This document shows, piece after piece, positions 9,027 through 18,845 of a stretch of 64,000 nt of DNA; within the stretch, counting starts at the first letter, position 1; every line of letters starts with the position of its first letter. A model generated the notes under the pieces. That model did no database searches, had not been told where the DNA came from, and was given only the letters and a program-made list of their open reading frames with translations. Origin of the DNA: an uncultured Roseobacter sp. Its GTDB lineage: Bacteria > Pseudomonadota > Alphaproteobacteria > Rhodobacterales > Rhodobacteraceae. The DNA is taken from the NCBI GenBank assembly GCA_947488305.1, contig CANKZM010000004.1, positions 253,501 to 317,500 on the forward strand. The letters run 5' to 3'. Made by a program: the position numbers and the translations under genes.

Positions 9027-9614
9027 CTAGGGCAATTCAGCACTGGGAATTACGGGAAAAAACGTGCCTGATGACCAAAGACCAAACCAGCCATCATGAT
9101 GCACACCCAGATCAACCAGACGATAAAAACTTTTTCGGTCGATTAAGGCTTCGAGGTTGGCGCGAATTAACACGTAAGGTGACGGCTCGCCGGTTTTGGG
9201 GTCGCGAACGACCCGTAAAGGCAGATCTGGACCAGCCACCGCCACATCACCCACATTAGTATGAAAAGTAAGGGTTTGCGCCTTTGCTTCACCTTCAACA
9301 TCAAAGTCAACAGCAACAAATGGGGCGTCATCGACCGTAATTCCTACCTTCTCGACGGGCGTGACAAGAAAATATTTACCTTCTTCCATTTTAAGGATTG
9401 ATGAAAAAAGCTTAACGAGTCCCGGACGCCCGATTGGCGTACCCTGATAGAACCAAGTGCCGTCGCGCGCGATACGCATATCCAAATCGCCGCAAAAAGG
9501 CGGATTCCACAGGTGAACCGGCGGCAGTCCGCGCGTTTTTACGGCAGATACAGAGGCAGCGAGGCTTTCCGCCGACGGAGTAACGGTTTTTTGTCCACTC
9601 ATTGCTTTTGCCAT
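9027..9614 (-). CDS. DUF1285 domain-containing protein
   Basis: The 195-residue protein has the features of DUF1285: an N-terminal PPVHLWNPPFCGDLDMRI, followed by DGTWFYQGTPIGRPGLVKLFSS and an ending of the type FYRLVDLG. The family is conserved in alpha- and gammaproteobacteria with no established function. Three possible starts exist (9656, 9614, 9602). The Met at 9614 is chosen because AAGGGAA lies directly upstream and the longer N-terminus is not family-like. It is divergent from the MoxR operon with about 56 bases between starts, and this pairing may reflect shared regulation. Confidence 0.85.
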   Translation of the reverse strand: MAKAMSGQKTVTPSAESLAASVSAVKTRGLPPVHLWNPPFCGDLDMRIARDGTWFYQGTPIGRPGLVKLFSSILKMEEGKYFLVTPVEKVGITVDDAPFVAVDFDVEGEAKAQTLTFHTNVGDVAVAGPDLPLRVVRDPKTGEPSPYVLIRANLEALIDRKSFYRLVDLGVHHDGWFGLWSSGTFFPVIPSAELP

Positions 9615-9670
9615 TTCCCTTGAGCGCGATAGATTTAAACTAAGCATATAACTCAATGGAGCATGATGTC

Positions 9671-10678
9671 ATGACAGAAGCAGAGGATTTGGTGGCCGAG
9701 ATTGAAGCGCTCGGTTCAAAACTGGCAGAGGCCAGACAGTCCATCACCAATCGCTTCATCGGGCAGGAACGTGTCGTTGAGTTAACTCTCACTGCATTGC
9801 TATGCGGCGGCCACGGTCTTTTGATTGGCCTGCCGGGTTTGGGAAAAACTCGTTTGGTCGAAACACTGTCGACGGTCATGGGGCTGCATGGGAACCGGGT
9901 GCAGTTTACACCCGACCTGATGCCAGCGGATATCCTCGGGTCCGAGGTATTAGAAACATCATCAGATGGCAGCCGCGCGTTCCGCTTTATTCAGGGGCCG
10001 ATTTTCTGTCAGTTACTCATGGCCGATGAAATCAACCGCGCCTCACCCCGCACGCAATCCGCTTTGCTTCAGGCGATGCAGGAAAAGACCGTCACCGTTG
10101 CGGGCGAAAACCGCGTTCTGGGAACTCCCTTCCACGTATTGGCCACGCAAAACCCGATCGAGCAAGAGGGCACATATCCGCTGCCCGAAGCGCAGCTTGA
10201 CCGCTTCCTCGTGCAGATCGACGTGGCCTACCCGGATCGCGCGACTGAACGAGATATTCTGCTGGCAACTACTGGCGATGGTGAGGCGGAATCGAGCGAG
10301 GTCTTTACCGCTGATGAATTGATCGCCGCACAACGGTTGTTGCGCCGGATGCCGGTTGGAGAAAGCGTGGTCGAGCTTATTCTTGATCTGGTCCGGGCAT
10401 TCCGTCCAGAGGAAGAAGGCGCGAGCCAACAAGTGCGTGAAACCGTTGCCTGGGGCCCCGGCCCCCGCGCAGCGCAGGCCTTGATGATGACCGTCCGCGC
10501 GCGCGCCCTGCTGCAGGGACGTTTCGCTCCGTCGGCAGAGGATGTCATTGACATGGCACGCCCGGTTCTGAGCCATCGCATGGCGCTCAACTTTGCCGCA
10601 CGCGCGCGTGGCGATAGCCTGACTGATCTCATCGAAAACACGGCCATGACGCTTTCCGGTGCGAAGGCCGCCGCGTGA
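9671..10678 (+). CDS. MoxR-family AAA+ ATPase
   Basis: This 335-residue AAA+ chaperone-like ATPase belongs to the MoxR group, which usually acts on von Willebrand factor A (VWA) proteins encoded beside it. Visible motifs are the N-terminal FIGQERVVEL, Walker A GLPGLGKTRL, Walker B LLMADEINRA, a TQNPIEQEGTYPLPEAQLDR stretch (sensor 1 and Arg finger region), and a C-terminal lid with WGPGPRAAQ. The start at 9671 is preferred over 9656 because GGAG lies about 8 bases upstream. The stop overlaps the GTG start of the DUF58 gene by four bases, so the four genes from here to 16393 are one operon. Confidence 0.95.
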   Translation: MTEAEDLVAEIEALGSKLAEARQSITNRFIGQERVVELTLTALLCGGHGLLIGLPGLGKTRLVETLSTVMGLHGNRVQFTPDLMPADILGSEVLETSSDGSRAFRFIQGPIFCQLLMADEINRASPRTQSALLQAMQEKTVTVAGENRVLGTPFHVLATQNPIEQEGTYPLPEAQLDRFLVQIDVAYPDRATERDILLATTGDGEAESSEVFTADELIAAQRLLRRMPVGESVVELILDLVRAFRPEEEGASQQVRETVAWGPGPRAAQALMMTVRARALLQGRFAPSAEDVIDMARPVLSHRMALNFAARARGDSLTDLIENTAMTLSGAKAAA

Positions 10679-11580
10679 GTTCACTTTCCGCCCTTCCGGA
10701 GGATGCAAGACCGCAGGCGTTACGCGCCGACGCGGAAACGCACGCCGCGAAACTTCCGCCCTTACTGGCCCGGGCCGAGCATTTGGCCGGAGCCGTCCTA
10801 TTGGGCGACCACGGGCGGCGACGTGCCGGGATGGGCGACAATTTCTGGCAGTATCGACCGGCGCAACCCGGTGACAGCCGCCGCATGATCGATCACCGGC
10901 GTTCGGCCATGGGAGACACCGAATTCGTGCGGGAACGCGAATGGCAAATCGCACAATCCGTGATGCTCTGGGTCGATCAGGGTGCGTCCATGCGCTTTTC
11001 CAGTCAAGCCGACTTGCCCCAAAAGGCAGACCGGGCACGGCTCTTGACGCTGGCCGCCGCAATCCTGTTGGTCCGGGGCGGTGAGCGCGTCGGGTTAAGC
11101 GGCACGACTTTGCCGCCACGCCGTGGCAATATGCAGATTTTGCGCCTTGCGGAGAAATTCACCGAAGATGCGGCAGAGGATTACGCACCGCCAGAGCATC
11201 GCGCGATGATACCCTCGGCGCGGGCTCTGTTCGTTTCGGATTTTCTGGGCGATGTGAGTGAAGTCAAACTTGCATTGACCAAAGCTGCTGACCGCGGCGT
11301 GCGCGGCGTTCTCTTGCAGGTGCTGGACCCTTCCGAAGAACAATTTCCTTTCAAGGGGCGCACGATTTTCGAGAGTGTTGGCGGAACGCTTCGGCACGAA
11401 ACATTGAAGGCGAACGACCTGCGCGACAGGTATCTGGAACGGTTGGCGGAACGCAAAGCAGAATTGCAATCACTGTGTGCGCTGACCGGCTGGCAATTCG
11501 GGCAACACCATACGGATCATTCTGCGCAATCCGCGCTTTTGTGGCTCTATGGGGCAATTGACGGCGGGGGACTCCGGTGA
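10675..11580 (+). CDS. DUF58 domain-containing protein (VWA-like)
   Basis: The 301-residue protein carries the DUF58 signature: YRPAQPGDSRRMIDHRRSAM followed by a VWA-like fold beginning VMLWVDQGASM. DUF58 proteins are encoded next to MoxR ATPases and are thought to be their clients. The metal-site motif, normally D-x-S-x-S, reads DQGAS, lacking the first serine, so divalent-metal binding may be weakened. The start is GTG overlapping the moxR stop (GTGA), and the stop overlaps the next GTG in the same way. No membrane segment is seen; it probably acts at the inner face of the membrane with its neighbours. Confidence 0.92.
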   Translation: MSSLSALPEDARPQALRADAETHAAKLPPLLARAEHLAGAVLLGDHGRRRAGMGDNFWQYRPAQPGDSRRMIDHRRSAMGDTEFVREREWQIAQSVMLWVDQGASMRFSSQADLPQKADRARLLTLAAAILLVRGGERVGLSGTTLPPRRGNMQILRLAEKFTEDAAEDYAPPEHRAMIPSARALFVSDFLGDVSEVKLALTKAADRGVRGVLLQVLDPSEEQFPFKGRTIFESVGGTLRHETLKANDLRDRYLERLAERKAELQSLCALTGWQFGQHHTDHSAQSALLWLYGAIDGGGLR

Positions 11581-14354
11581 CGGTTCTGGGTGGCATAGGT
11601 TTCACGGCGCCATGGTTGTTGGTCGCGCTGCTGGCGCTTCCGATCCTCTGGCTCATCTTGCGCGCGATTCCGCCCGCCCCGATCCGCAAGCGGTTTCCGG
11701 GCGTGGCGTTGCTGCTGGGCCTGACCGACGATGAAAGCGTGTCTGATCGCACACCGTGGTGGCTATTGCTGCTCCGCATGTTGGCCGTCGCCGCGATTAT
11801 CCTTGGCCTCGCCGGGCCCGTCCTGAACCCCGATGAAGACCGCGCGGACGGAGATGGCCCCTTGCTGATCGTGTTGGACGGCAGCTGGGCAGGTGCAACG
11901 CGCTGGACGGAACAAATGGAAGCGGTCGAGGCACAATTGACGCGCGCCAGCCGTGCAGCAAGGACGGTCGCTTTCCTTGATCTGACAAGACCCGAAGAGC
12001 CCGTATTCCAGGCTGCCGATGTCTGGCGGAACCGTCTGGCAGGGTTCCAGCCATCAGCCTGGCAACCAGATGCGGCACGGATTGCGGAAGCCACATCCGC
12101 CATCGAAGGCATAGGTGGCTTTGACACGCTTTGGTTCAGTGATGGCGCCGAATACGCTGGGCGGGACGATGCGTTGGCAGCCTTCGAGGCCAAAGGATCG
12201 GTCGAAGTATATCAGACCTCCGCCAATGTCATTGCACTTGCGCCCGCTGGCTTCGATGATGGTGCGATTGAACTGAAAGCCCTGCGCGCCGCCCCTGGAC
12301 CGGAACGTGAAGTTCAATTGCAGGTAATAGGGCGTGATCCGGTCGGAAACGAAGCGCTTTTGGCCACGGGGACTGCGACTTTTGAAGAAAGTGAGACTGA
12401 GGCGACAACCGCGTTGACACTCCCCGCCGAGATGCGCGCACGGATCACCCGGTTCGACGTCCAAGGGCAGCGTTCAGCAGGCGCAACCACCCTTGCGGAT
12501 GATGCGTTGCGCCGGCGGGAGGTCGCGTTGATTGCGGGTCGTGAAGACCGTGAGGGATTGGAATTGCTGTCACCCCTGCATTATCTCGAAAAAGCGCTGG
12601 CGCCCAATGCGGACCTGATCAAGGGCAGCCTTACCGACATTCTACCCGCCAATCCGGACGTGATTGTGCTGGCGGACATCGCCACGCTGTCAGAGGGCGA
12701 GATGGAAGACCTTGGTGCCTGGATCGACGAAGGGGGCATGCTGGTGCGCTTTGCAGGGCCCCGTGTTGCAGCAAGCGACATCAGCCGCGTTGACGAAGAT
12801 CCGATGATGCCCGTGCGTCTGCGTACAGGCGGCCGCACGGTCGGCGGTGCGATGAGCTGGGGGGAACCCAAAACCCTCGCTCCTTTCCGGGAGAACTCAC
12901 CGTTTTTTGGCCTTGCCATTCCGGGCGATGTCCAAATTACCAGCCAGGTCATGGCGCAGCCCGACCCTACTCTGGCCGAACGGGTTATCGCTGAATTGAC
13001 CGATGGCACGCCGCTCGTCACACGCAAAACGCGTGAGCAAGGGCAGATCGTTCTGTTCCACGTCACCGCAACGGCTGACTGGTCGACGCTCCCGCTTTCG
13101 GGTCTTTTTGTTCAGATGCTTGAACGGCTTGCCGTTGCCTCATCTGCGACCCGTCCTGACGCCGAGCAATTGGACGGCACCACATGGACACCGGAGCAGG
13201 TTATGGATGGGTATGGAACACTCCGGGATGCAGGGAACTTGCCGGGCGTCCCCGGACCCGATCTGGTCAGCGCGCCTCCCAGCCCCGAAATGCAGCCGGG
13301 CATATATGCATCCGGAGACCGCCGATTGGCCCGGAACGTCGTCACGGCTGATACCGTCCTCGAACCCGCGACCTGGCCTGCACGCATACCTGTCAAAGGC
13401 TTCGCGGTAGCGCCCGAACGTCCCATTGCAGGTTGGTTGCTGAGCTTTGCAATCATTGCCCTTTTGGCAGACGTCATTGCGTCGCTCGCACTTTCCGGAA
13501 GGTTATCAGGTCGGGCGAGCCAGACCATCGCGTTGTTTCTCGCGTTCGGATTGTCCGCTTTAGGTCCACATCCAACTACAGCTCAAACCGCAGAAGCAGA
13601 TGCCTTCGCACAGGAGGCAACGGAAGAGTTGGTGTTGGCTTATGTCATCACCGGCAATACCGGCGTCGATGATGTGTCACGTGCCGGTCTGTTCGGCCTG
13701 TCGCAAACGTTGACGTTCCGCACGTCGGTCGAACCAGCCTTGCCGGTCGGCGTAGATTTGGAAATGGATGAACTGGCGTTTTTCCCGGTTCTCTATTGGC
13801 CTGTGACACCCGATCAACCCCGCCCGTCAGCAGAAGCTTACGCAAAGCTGAATGCATACCTGCGTTCAGGTGGATTGATCCTATTTGATACGCGCGACGC
13901 AGATATTGCGCGCTTTGGCACGGCCAGTCCCAATGGTCGCAAGCTGCAGGATCTGGCGGCGCCATTGGATATTCCACCCCTTGAACCATTGCCCGCAGAT
14001 CATGTTCTGACGAGGACCTTCTATCTCCTTCAGGACTTTCCCGGCAGGCACACCAGCCGTGATGTCTGGGTAGAGGCTGCACCCCCGGATGCGGAACAAA
14101 TCGAAGGAATGCCCTTTCGCAACCTGAACGATGGGGTGACGCCGGTTGTCATTGGCGGAAACGACTGGGCATCCGCTTGGGCCATGTCAGAAAACGGCGC
14201 GCCGATGGTGCCGATCGGGCGGGGTTTTTCGGGCGAACGGCAACGCGAGCTTGCCTATCGTTTTGGCGTCAATCTGGTGATGCATGTACTGACCGGCAAC
14301 TACAAATCTGATCAAGTGCATGTTCCCGCTCTTCTCGACAGGTTGGGCCAATGA
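11577..14354 (+). CDS. DUF4159 domain-containing membrane protein with BatA-like N-terminus
   Basis: The 925-residue protein begins with two membrane segments of the aerotolerance-regulator (BatA) N-terminal type (APWLLVALLALPILWLILR, then PWWLLLLRMLAVAAII). A VWA-like region starting LLIVLDGSWAG follows at about 95-200, then a long periplasmic-type region. Two more membrane segments lie at about 618-670, and DUF4159 fills about 680-915 (LVLAYVITGNTGVDDV; FFPVLYWPV). It probably forms the membrane core of the MoxR/DUF58 system. The starts and stops overlap the neighbouring genes by four bases on both sides. The molecular role is unknown; stress resistance is the usual guess by analogy to Bat operons. 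Confidence 0.9.
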   Translation: MTVLGGIGFTAPWLLVALLALPILWLILRAIPPAPIRKRFPGVALLLGLTDDESVSDRTPWWLLLLRMLAVAAIILGLAGPVLNPDEDRADGDGPLLIVLDGSWAGATRWTEQMEAVEAQLTRASRAARTVAFLDLTRPEEPVFQAADVWRNRLAGFQPSAWQPDAARIAEATSAIEGIGGFDTLWFSDGAEYAGRDDALAAFEAKGSVEVYQTSANVIALAPAGFDDGAIELKALRAAPGPEREVQLQVIGRDPVGNEALLATGTATFEESETEATTALTLPAEMRARITRFDVQGQRSAGATTLADDALRRREVALIAGREDREGLELLSPLHYLEKALAPNADLIKGSLTDILPANPDVIVLADIATLSEGEMEDLGAWIDEGGMLVRFAGPRVAASDISRVDEDPMMPVRLRTGGRTVGGAMSWGEPKTLAPFRENSPFFGLAIPGDVQITSQVMAQPDPTLAERVIAELTDGTPLVTRKTREQGQIVLFHVTATADWSTLPLSGLFVQMLERLAVASSATRPDAEQLDGTTWTPEQVMDGYGTLRDAGNLPGVPGPDLVSAPPSPEMQPGIYASGDRRLARNVVTADTVLEPATWPARIPVKGFAVAPERPIAGWLLSFAIIALLADVIASLALSGRLSGRASQTIALFLAFGLSALGPHPTTAQTAEADAFAQEATEELVLAYVITGNTGVDDVSRAGLFGLSQTLTFRTSVEPALPVGVDLEMDELAFFPVLYWPVTPDQPRPSAEAYAKLNAYLRSGGLILFDTRDADIARFGTASPNGRKLQDLAAPLDIPPLEPLPADHVLTRTFYLLQDFPGRHTSRDVWVEAAPPDAEQIEGMPFRNLNDGVTPVVIGGNDWASAWAMSENGAPMVPIGRGFSGERQRELAYRFGVNLVMHVLTGNYKSDQVHVPALLDRLGQ

Positions 14355-16393
14355 CCGGACAGATTATCTTTGACCCGCTGATCCCATGGCAACTGCTTGG
14401 CATTGTGGCCTTGCTTGCCGTTTTGGGTGTGGTGCTGGCTGCGATGCGCGGACTTTCCGGCTGGGCTTTGCGTGGTCTTGCCGCACTGGTCGTTCTGGGG
14501 GCATTGGCAGGGCCCAGCTACCAACAGGAAGATCGTTCTCCGCTCACGGATATCGTCCTGATGCTGGAGGACGACAGCGCCAGTCAGAACCTGTCCGACC
14601 GTCCGGATCAGACCAAATCCGCGGCTGACGCGCTGGCTGATCGGATCACCGCGCGCAGCAACACCGAATTGCGCCGGATCACGATACCTGACGGAGAAGG
14701 TGACGCCGGTACACAGTTGATGACGGCCTTGTCGAAAGCGCTGTCCGAAGAACCGCGAGGACGGGTCGCGGGTATCATTGCCCTGACGGATGGGCAGGTG
14801 CATGACGCGGACCTCCCGCTCGATCTGCCCGCGCCGATTCATGTCATGCTGACCGGAAAGAGCACGGATTGGGACCGGCGTCTCAGCATTCGTAACGCTC
14901 CGGCCTTCGCGATCATCGGTGAGCCCGTGACATTGACCTTGCGGATCGAAGACATGGGCGCTGCACCGGTGGGTTCCGACGTCGCACCCCTGGAGATTTC
15001 CGTGGATGGCGGCCCGGTTCAGGAATTTCTGGTTCCACTGGGAGAAGACATAGAATTGCCGGTGACGCTCCCCCATGGGGGGCGAAACGTTTTGGAATTC
15101 TCTGTTCCGATGGCAGACGGTGAATTGACTGATCGGAACAACAAGGCGCTGATTCAGATGAACGGTGTGCGCGACCGATTGCGCGTCTTGCTTGTATCGG
15201 GAGAGCCGCATCCCGGCGGACGCACCTGGCGCAACCTGCTGAAATCTGACAGCTCCGTTGATCTGGTCCACTTCACCATTCTGCGCCCGCCGGAAAAACA
15301 AGACGGGGTGCCAGTCAGCGAACTATCACTTATTGCCTTCCCGACCCGGGAGCTTTTTCTCGAAAAAATAGATGATTTCGACCTGATCATTTTTGATCGC
15401 TACAAGCGGCGGGGTATTTTGCCCGCGCTCTATCTTGATAACGTCGCCAACTATATCCGGGAGGGTGGTGCCGTTCTTGTTGCGGCGGGGCCGGATTATG
15501 CAGGTGCCGACAGCATCTATCGCTCGCCCCTTGGTCCTGTGCTGCCCGCAGCACCCAGCGCACGCGTCATTGAACAACCCTATCGTCCTACCGTAACCGA
15601 CCTTGGGCAGCGGCATCCGGTTTCAACCGGCCTTCCGGGCGGCGGGGACTGGGGGCGCTGGCTGCGCCAGATTGATGTCACGGAACCCGAAGGCCATGTG
15701 GTCATGGCGGGCAGCGACGACCGGCCATTGCTGATGCTCAACCGGGTGGGGGAAGGGCGCGTGGCGCTTTTGGCCTCGGATCATGCCTGGTTGTGGAACC
15801 GCGGGTACGAAGGCGGAGGCCCCCAGTTGGAGCTGTTGCGCAGACTGGCACATTGGATGATGAAAGAGCCTGAACTTGAGGAAGAGGCACTTACCGCGCA
15901 GGCAACCGGCCAAACCATGCGCATACAGCGCCGCACCCTGGAAGAAACGGTTCCTCCGGTTTCAATCACCGACCCCACCGGCGAAGTGTTCGAGCTGCCC
16001 CTAGCAGAATCGCAACCGGGCCTGTTTGAAACCGTGTTCGAGGGCCCTGAAATTGGTCTTTATCGTCTGGAAAACGGCGACCAGATGGCCGTTATCGGGC
16101 TTGGACCTGCAGCCCCACGCGAGTTCGAAAAAACCATCGCGACGGCGGATATCCTTGCGCCGGTTGTTGCAACGCTGCGCGGCGGTACGGTCTTGTTGGA
16201 AGACGGGCTGCCCCGGTTGCGGGACGTGCGCATCGGCAGACCGGCTGCTGGACGGGGCTGGATAGGGCTCACACCACGTGATGCCTACGAGACACGTGAT
16301 GTACGGCAAACAGCCATTTTGCCCCCTTGGCTGGTGCTTTTGCTCTCCGCCGGGTTGATTACAGCGGCATGGTTGCGCGAGGGACGAAAGTAA
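14351..16393 (+). CDS. Membrane protein with glutamine-amidotransferase-like fold, MoxR operon
   Basis: The 680-residue protein has two N-terminal membrane segments (about 13-55) and a VWA-like strand with VMLEDDSASQN at about 75. A region at about 275-440 reads like a class-I amidotransferase-type Rossmann fold (RVLLVSGEPHPGG; DFDLIIFDRYKR; REGGAVLVAAGP). One C-terminal membrane helix (PPWLVLLLSAGLITAAWL) precedes a basic tail. No catalytic Cys-His-Glu triad is visible, so it is probably a structural or ligand-binding fold. The ATGA overlap with the DUF4159 gene places it last in the operon. The same arrangement is common in Rhodobacterales; function unknown. Confidence 0.85.
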   Translation: MTGQIIFDPLIPWQLLGIVALLAVLGVVLAAMRGLSGWALRGLAALVVLGALAGPSYQQEDRSPLTDIVLMLEDDSASQNLSDRPDQTKSAADALADRITARSNTELRRITIPDGEGDAGTQLMTALSKALSEEPRGRVAGIIALTDGQVHDADLPLDLPAPIHVMLTGKSTDWDRRLSIRNAPAFAIIGEPVTLTLRIEDMGAAPVGSDVAPLEISVDGGPVQEFLVPLGEDIELPVTLPHGGRNVLEFSVPMADGELTDRNNKALIQMNGVRDRLRVLLVSGEPHPGGRTWRNLLKSDSSVDLVHFTILRPPEKQDGVPVSELSLIAFPTRELFLEKIDDFDLIIFDRYKRRGILPALYLDNVANYIREGGAVLVAAGPDYAGADSIYRSPLGPVLPAAPSARVIEQPYRPTVTDLGQRHPVSTGLPGGGDWGRWLRQIDVTEPEGHVVMAGSDDRPLLMLNRVGEGRVALLASDHAWLWNRGYEGGGPQLELLRRLAHWMMKEPELEEEALTAQATGQTMRIQRRTLEETVPPVSITDPTGEVFELPLAESQPGLFETVFEGPEIGLYRLENGDQMAVIGLGPAAPREFEKTIATADILAPVVATLRGGTVLLEDGLPRLRDVRIGRPAAGRGWIGLTPRDAYETRDVRQTAILPPWLVLLLSAGLITAAWLREGRK

Positions 16394-16469
16394 TTTCGTC
16401 TATCGGGGCAATGCATGATCCCCAGACTGCCCGCGATTAAACAGATGTTCACCTCAATCGCGCATTTTT

Positions 16470-18845
16470 GTGGCAGATCAGTGGTATCTCTATGCGGGTA
16501 AATTAATGAGTCTGGCCAACAAACTGGCTCAGGAAAGGCGAAGCAGGCTGGCTGCAGAACGGTTGCTTGAACTCAAGCAGGCCGAACTTTTTGCCGCGAA
16601 CCGTAAACTCGGGCATCACGCGCGGCAACTCTCCAATGAAATCGTCGAGACCCGCGCCGAAGTCGCCAATGTGCGGGACGAAAATAAACGCGTAAAATCA
16701 GACCTTTCAGCCGCCCATAAAAAGATTGAGCGGGTCGAAAGACGTCTGTGGCAATCCATTGAAACGATCAATGATGGCTTCGCATATTATTCACCTGATC
16801 TTGAAATGATCATGGCCAACCGCGCCTACCTTGCCGTTTTTGATGAGTTGGAAGAAATTCAGCCAGGTGTCAGCTACGTCACCGTACTTCAGTATTTGAC
16901 CGATGAGGGAATCATCAACCCAGGAGAGATGACTCCGTCCGACTGGCGGCAGATGATGATCGAGCGGGTTCAGTCGCCCGAGCCAGAACCGATCGTCGTC
17001 CGTTTGTGGAACAACGAGTATATCAAGATGATTGACCGCCGTGGCCCGGATGGCGAAATCATCTCCTTGGGTCTGAACATCACGGAAACGGTAAAATACG
17101 AAAAGAAACTCAAAGCTGCGCGCGAAAGCGCGGAAGCTGCCAGCCGAACGAAATCTGCGTTCCTCGCCAATATGAGCCACGAGATAAGGACCCCGATGAA
17201 TGGCGTCGTGGGCATGGCCGATGTTCTGATGGATACGCCGCTGTCCGAAGAACAACGGCTCTATATCGATACCATCAAGAATTCAGGGGAAGCGTTGCTG
17301 GTCATCATCAACGATGTTCTGGATTACTCAAAGATTGAAGCGGAACGCCTGCAACTGCACCCTGAACCTTTCGATCTTGAAAAATCGATCCACGAAGTGC
17401 TCATGCTGTTGCAGTCATCTGCGCGCGACAAGGGCATCCCATTGGCGGTGGATTACGATCTGCATCTCACGTCGAACCTTGTGGGCGACCCGGGCCGCAT
17501 CAGACAGATTTTGACGAACCTGCTGGGCAATGCCGTCAAGTTCACCAGCGAAGGGTCGGTCACAGTTCGTGTTACCGGAAAACCTGATGAAAGTGGCAAC
17601 AGTGTCAAGTTGCAGGTAACCGTTGAAGATACGGGCATCGGCATCCCGGAAGACATGATTGATCACGTTTTTGGCGAGTTCAATCAGGTTGAAAACGAAC
17701 GCAACCGACAATTTGACGGGACCGGCCTTGGTCTGGCAATCACCAAGCAACTCATCAAGATGATGGGCGGCCGGATTTGGCTAACCTCCGAAGAAGGGGT
17801 TGGATCCTGCTTTGGCTTCGAGGTCAGTCTCGAAGCGGTTGGTTCAACTGCTGCACCGCACCCCGAAATTGATCCTGCACTACGCCATGTGATGGTAATC
17901 AATGATCTTCAAGTGAGCCTGGATCTGGTGAAGCAGCAATTGGAGAAGCTTGGCCTCAAAGTCACTGCTTGCCCAACAACCGATCAGGCCTTGGCGCAAC
18001 TTGATCGTTCTGTCGATCTGGTATTGATCGATCATGTGACGGATGAAACCGGCGGGTTGGATTTCGCGGAGACCGCGCGGCAAGCAGGACACAAGCAACG
18101 CATGATCCTGCTGAGCAGCAATCAGGGTCATATGCGCAAGAACCCCAAGAGTGAAAACGTTGACCTGATCGCCCAACGCCCCTATCTGCGCGACGATCTT
18201 GTCGGATGGTTTCGAGCGCCGGACCAACCGGAAGCGGACGCACCGAAACCTGCTGCCGAAGCGCCGGGCGGCGCTACGCCCACATTTTCACATTCATCAG
18301 CACGCCGAAAACCACCGGAACCCGCGTCAGAACCAGAAGCGACGCCGGAACCGCAGCCCCAAACCGCACGGGAACCTGCCACTACGCCTGAGCCGGAGCC
18401 CGATTCAGAGCCCGCCTCCGACTTGCCGCGCAAGATGCGCATCCTCGCAGCTGAGGACAACAAGACAAATCGTCTTGTGTTCGGCAAAATGCTAAAGGCG
18501 CTTGATATCGACTTGCAATTTGCCTGTGATGGTCAGGAGGCTGTCGATGCCTACGGGACATTCAACCCCGACCTGGTTTTCATGGATATTTCGATGCCTC
18601 GGATGGATGGTAAGGAAGCCACTCGCACAATCCGGGAACTGGAGGCTGGCACGGACAAACATGTGCCAATCATAGCGCTCACCGCGCATGCAATGAGCGG
18701 AGATGATAAGGAAATACTCAGCGCCGGGCTGGACAAGTATATGACAAAACCCCTTCGCAAACCCGAAATCATCAAGCAGATCGTCGCATTTTGCCCTGAT
18801 GAGGCCGATCCGCCTCTACCCGAAGACCTGGATCAGACTGGGTAA
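16470..18845 (+). CDS. Soluble hybrid histidine kinase with two receiver domains
   Basis: The 791-residue protein has no membrane segment. The order is a coiled coil at about 15-90, a PAS-like sensor at about 92-212 ([14 protein letters not shown]), HisKA with phospho-accepting His237 ([12 protein letters not shown]), and HATPase ([18 protein letters not shown]). A divergent receiver at about 470-590 keeps Asp521 but has only one of the two N-terminal acids and Arg for the usual Lys (AQRPYLRDD). A Pro/Glu/Ala-rich linker at about 600-645 leads to a canonical receiver with Asp706 ([13 protein letters not shown]) and Lys (YMTKPLRK). The start is GTG at 16470; ATG at 16506 is an alternative. The last 13 bases overlap yaaA tail to tail. 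No partner regulator is adjacent. Confidence 0.93.
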   Translation: MADQWYLYAGKLMSLANKLAQERRSRLAAERLLELKQAELFAANRKLGHHARQLSNEIVETRAEVANVRDENKRVKSDLSAAHKKIERVERRLWQSIETINDGFAYYSPDLEMIMANRAYLAVFDELEEIQPGVSYVTVLQYLTDEGIINPGEMTPSDWRQMMIERVQSPEPEPIVVRLWNNEYIKMIDRRGPDGEIISLGLNITETVKYEKKLKAARESAEAASRTKSAFLANMSHEIRTPMNGVVGMADVLMDTPLSEEQRLYIDTIKNSGEALLVIINDVLDYSKIEAERLQLHPEPFDLEKSIHEVLMLLQSSARDKGIPLAVDYDLHLTSNLVGDPGRIRQILTNLLGNAVKFTSEGSVTVRVTGKPDESGNSVKLQVTVEDTGIGIPEDMIDHVFGEFNQVENERNRQFDGTGLGLAITKQLIKMMGGRIWLTSEEGVGSCFGFEVSLEAVGSTAAPHPEIDPALRHVMVINDLQVSLDLVKQQLEKLGLKVTACPTTDQALAQLDRSVDLVLIDHVTDETGGLDFAETARQAGHKQRMILLSSNQGHMRKNPKSENVDLIAQRPYLRDDLVGWFRAPDQPEADAPKPAAEAPGGATPTFSHSSARRKPPEPASEPEATPEPQPQTAREPATTPEPEPDSEPASDLPRKMRILAAEDNKTNRLVFGKMLKALDIDLQFACDGQEAVDAYGTFNPDLVFMDISMPRMDGKEATRTIRELEAGTDKHVPIIALTAHAMSGDDKEILSAGLDKYMTKPLRKPEIIKQIVAFCPDEADPPLPEDLDQTG

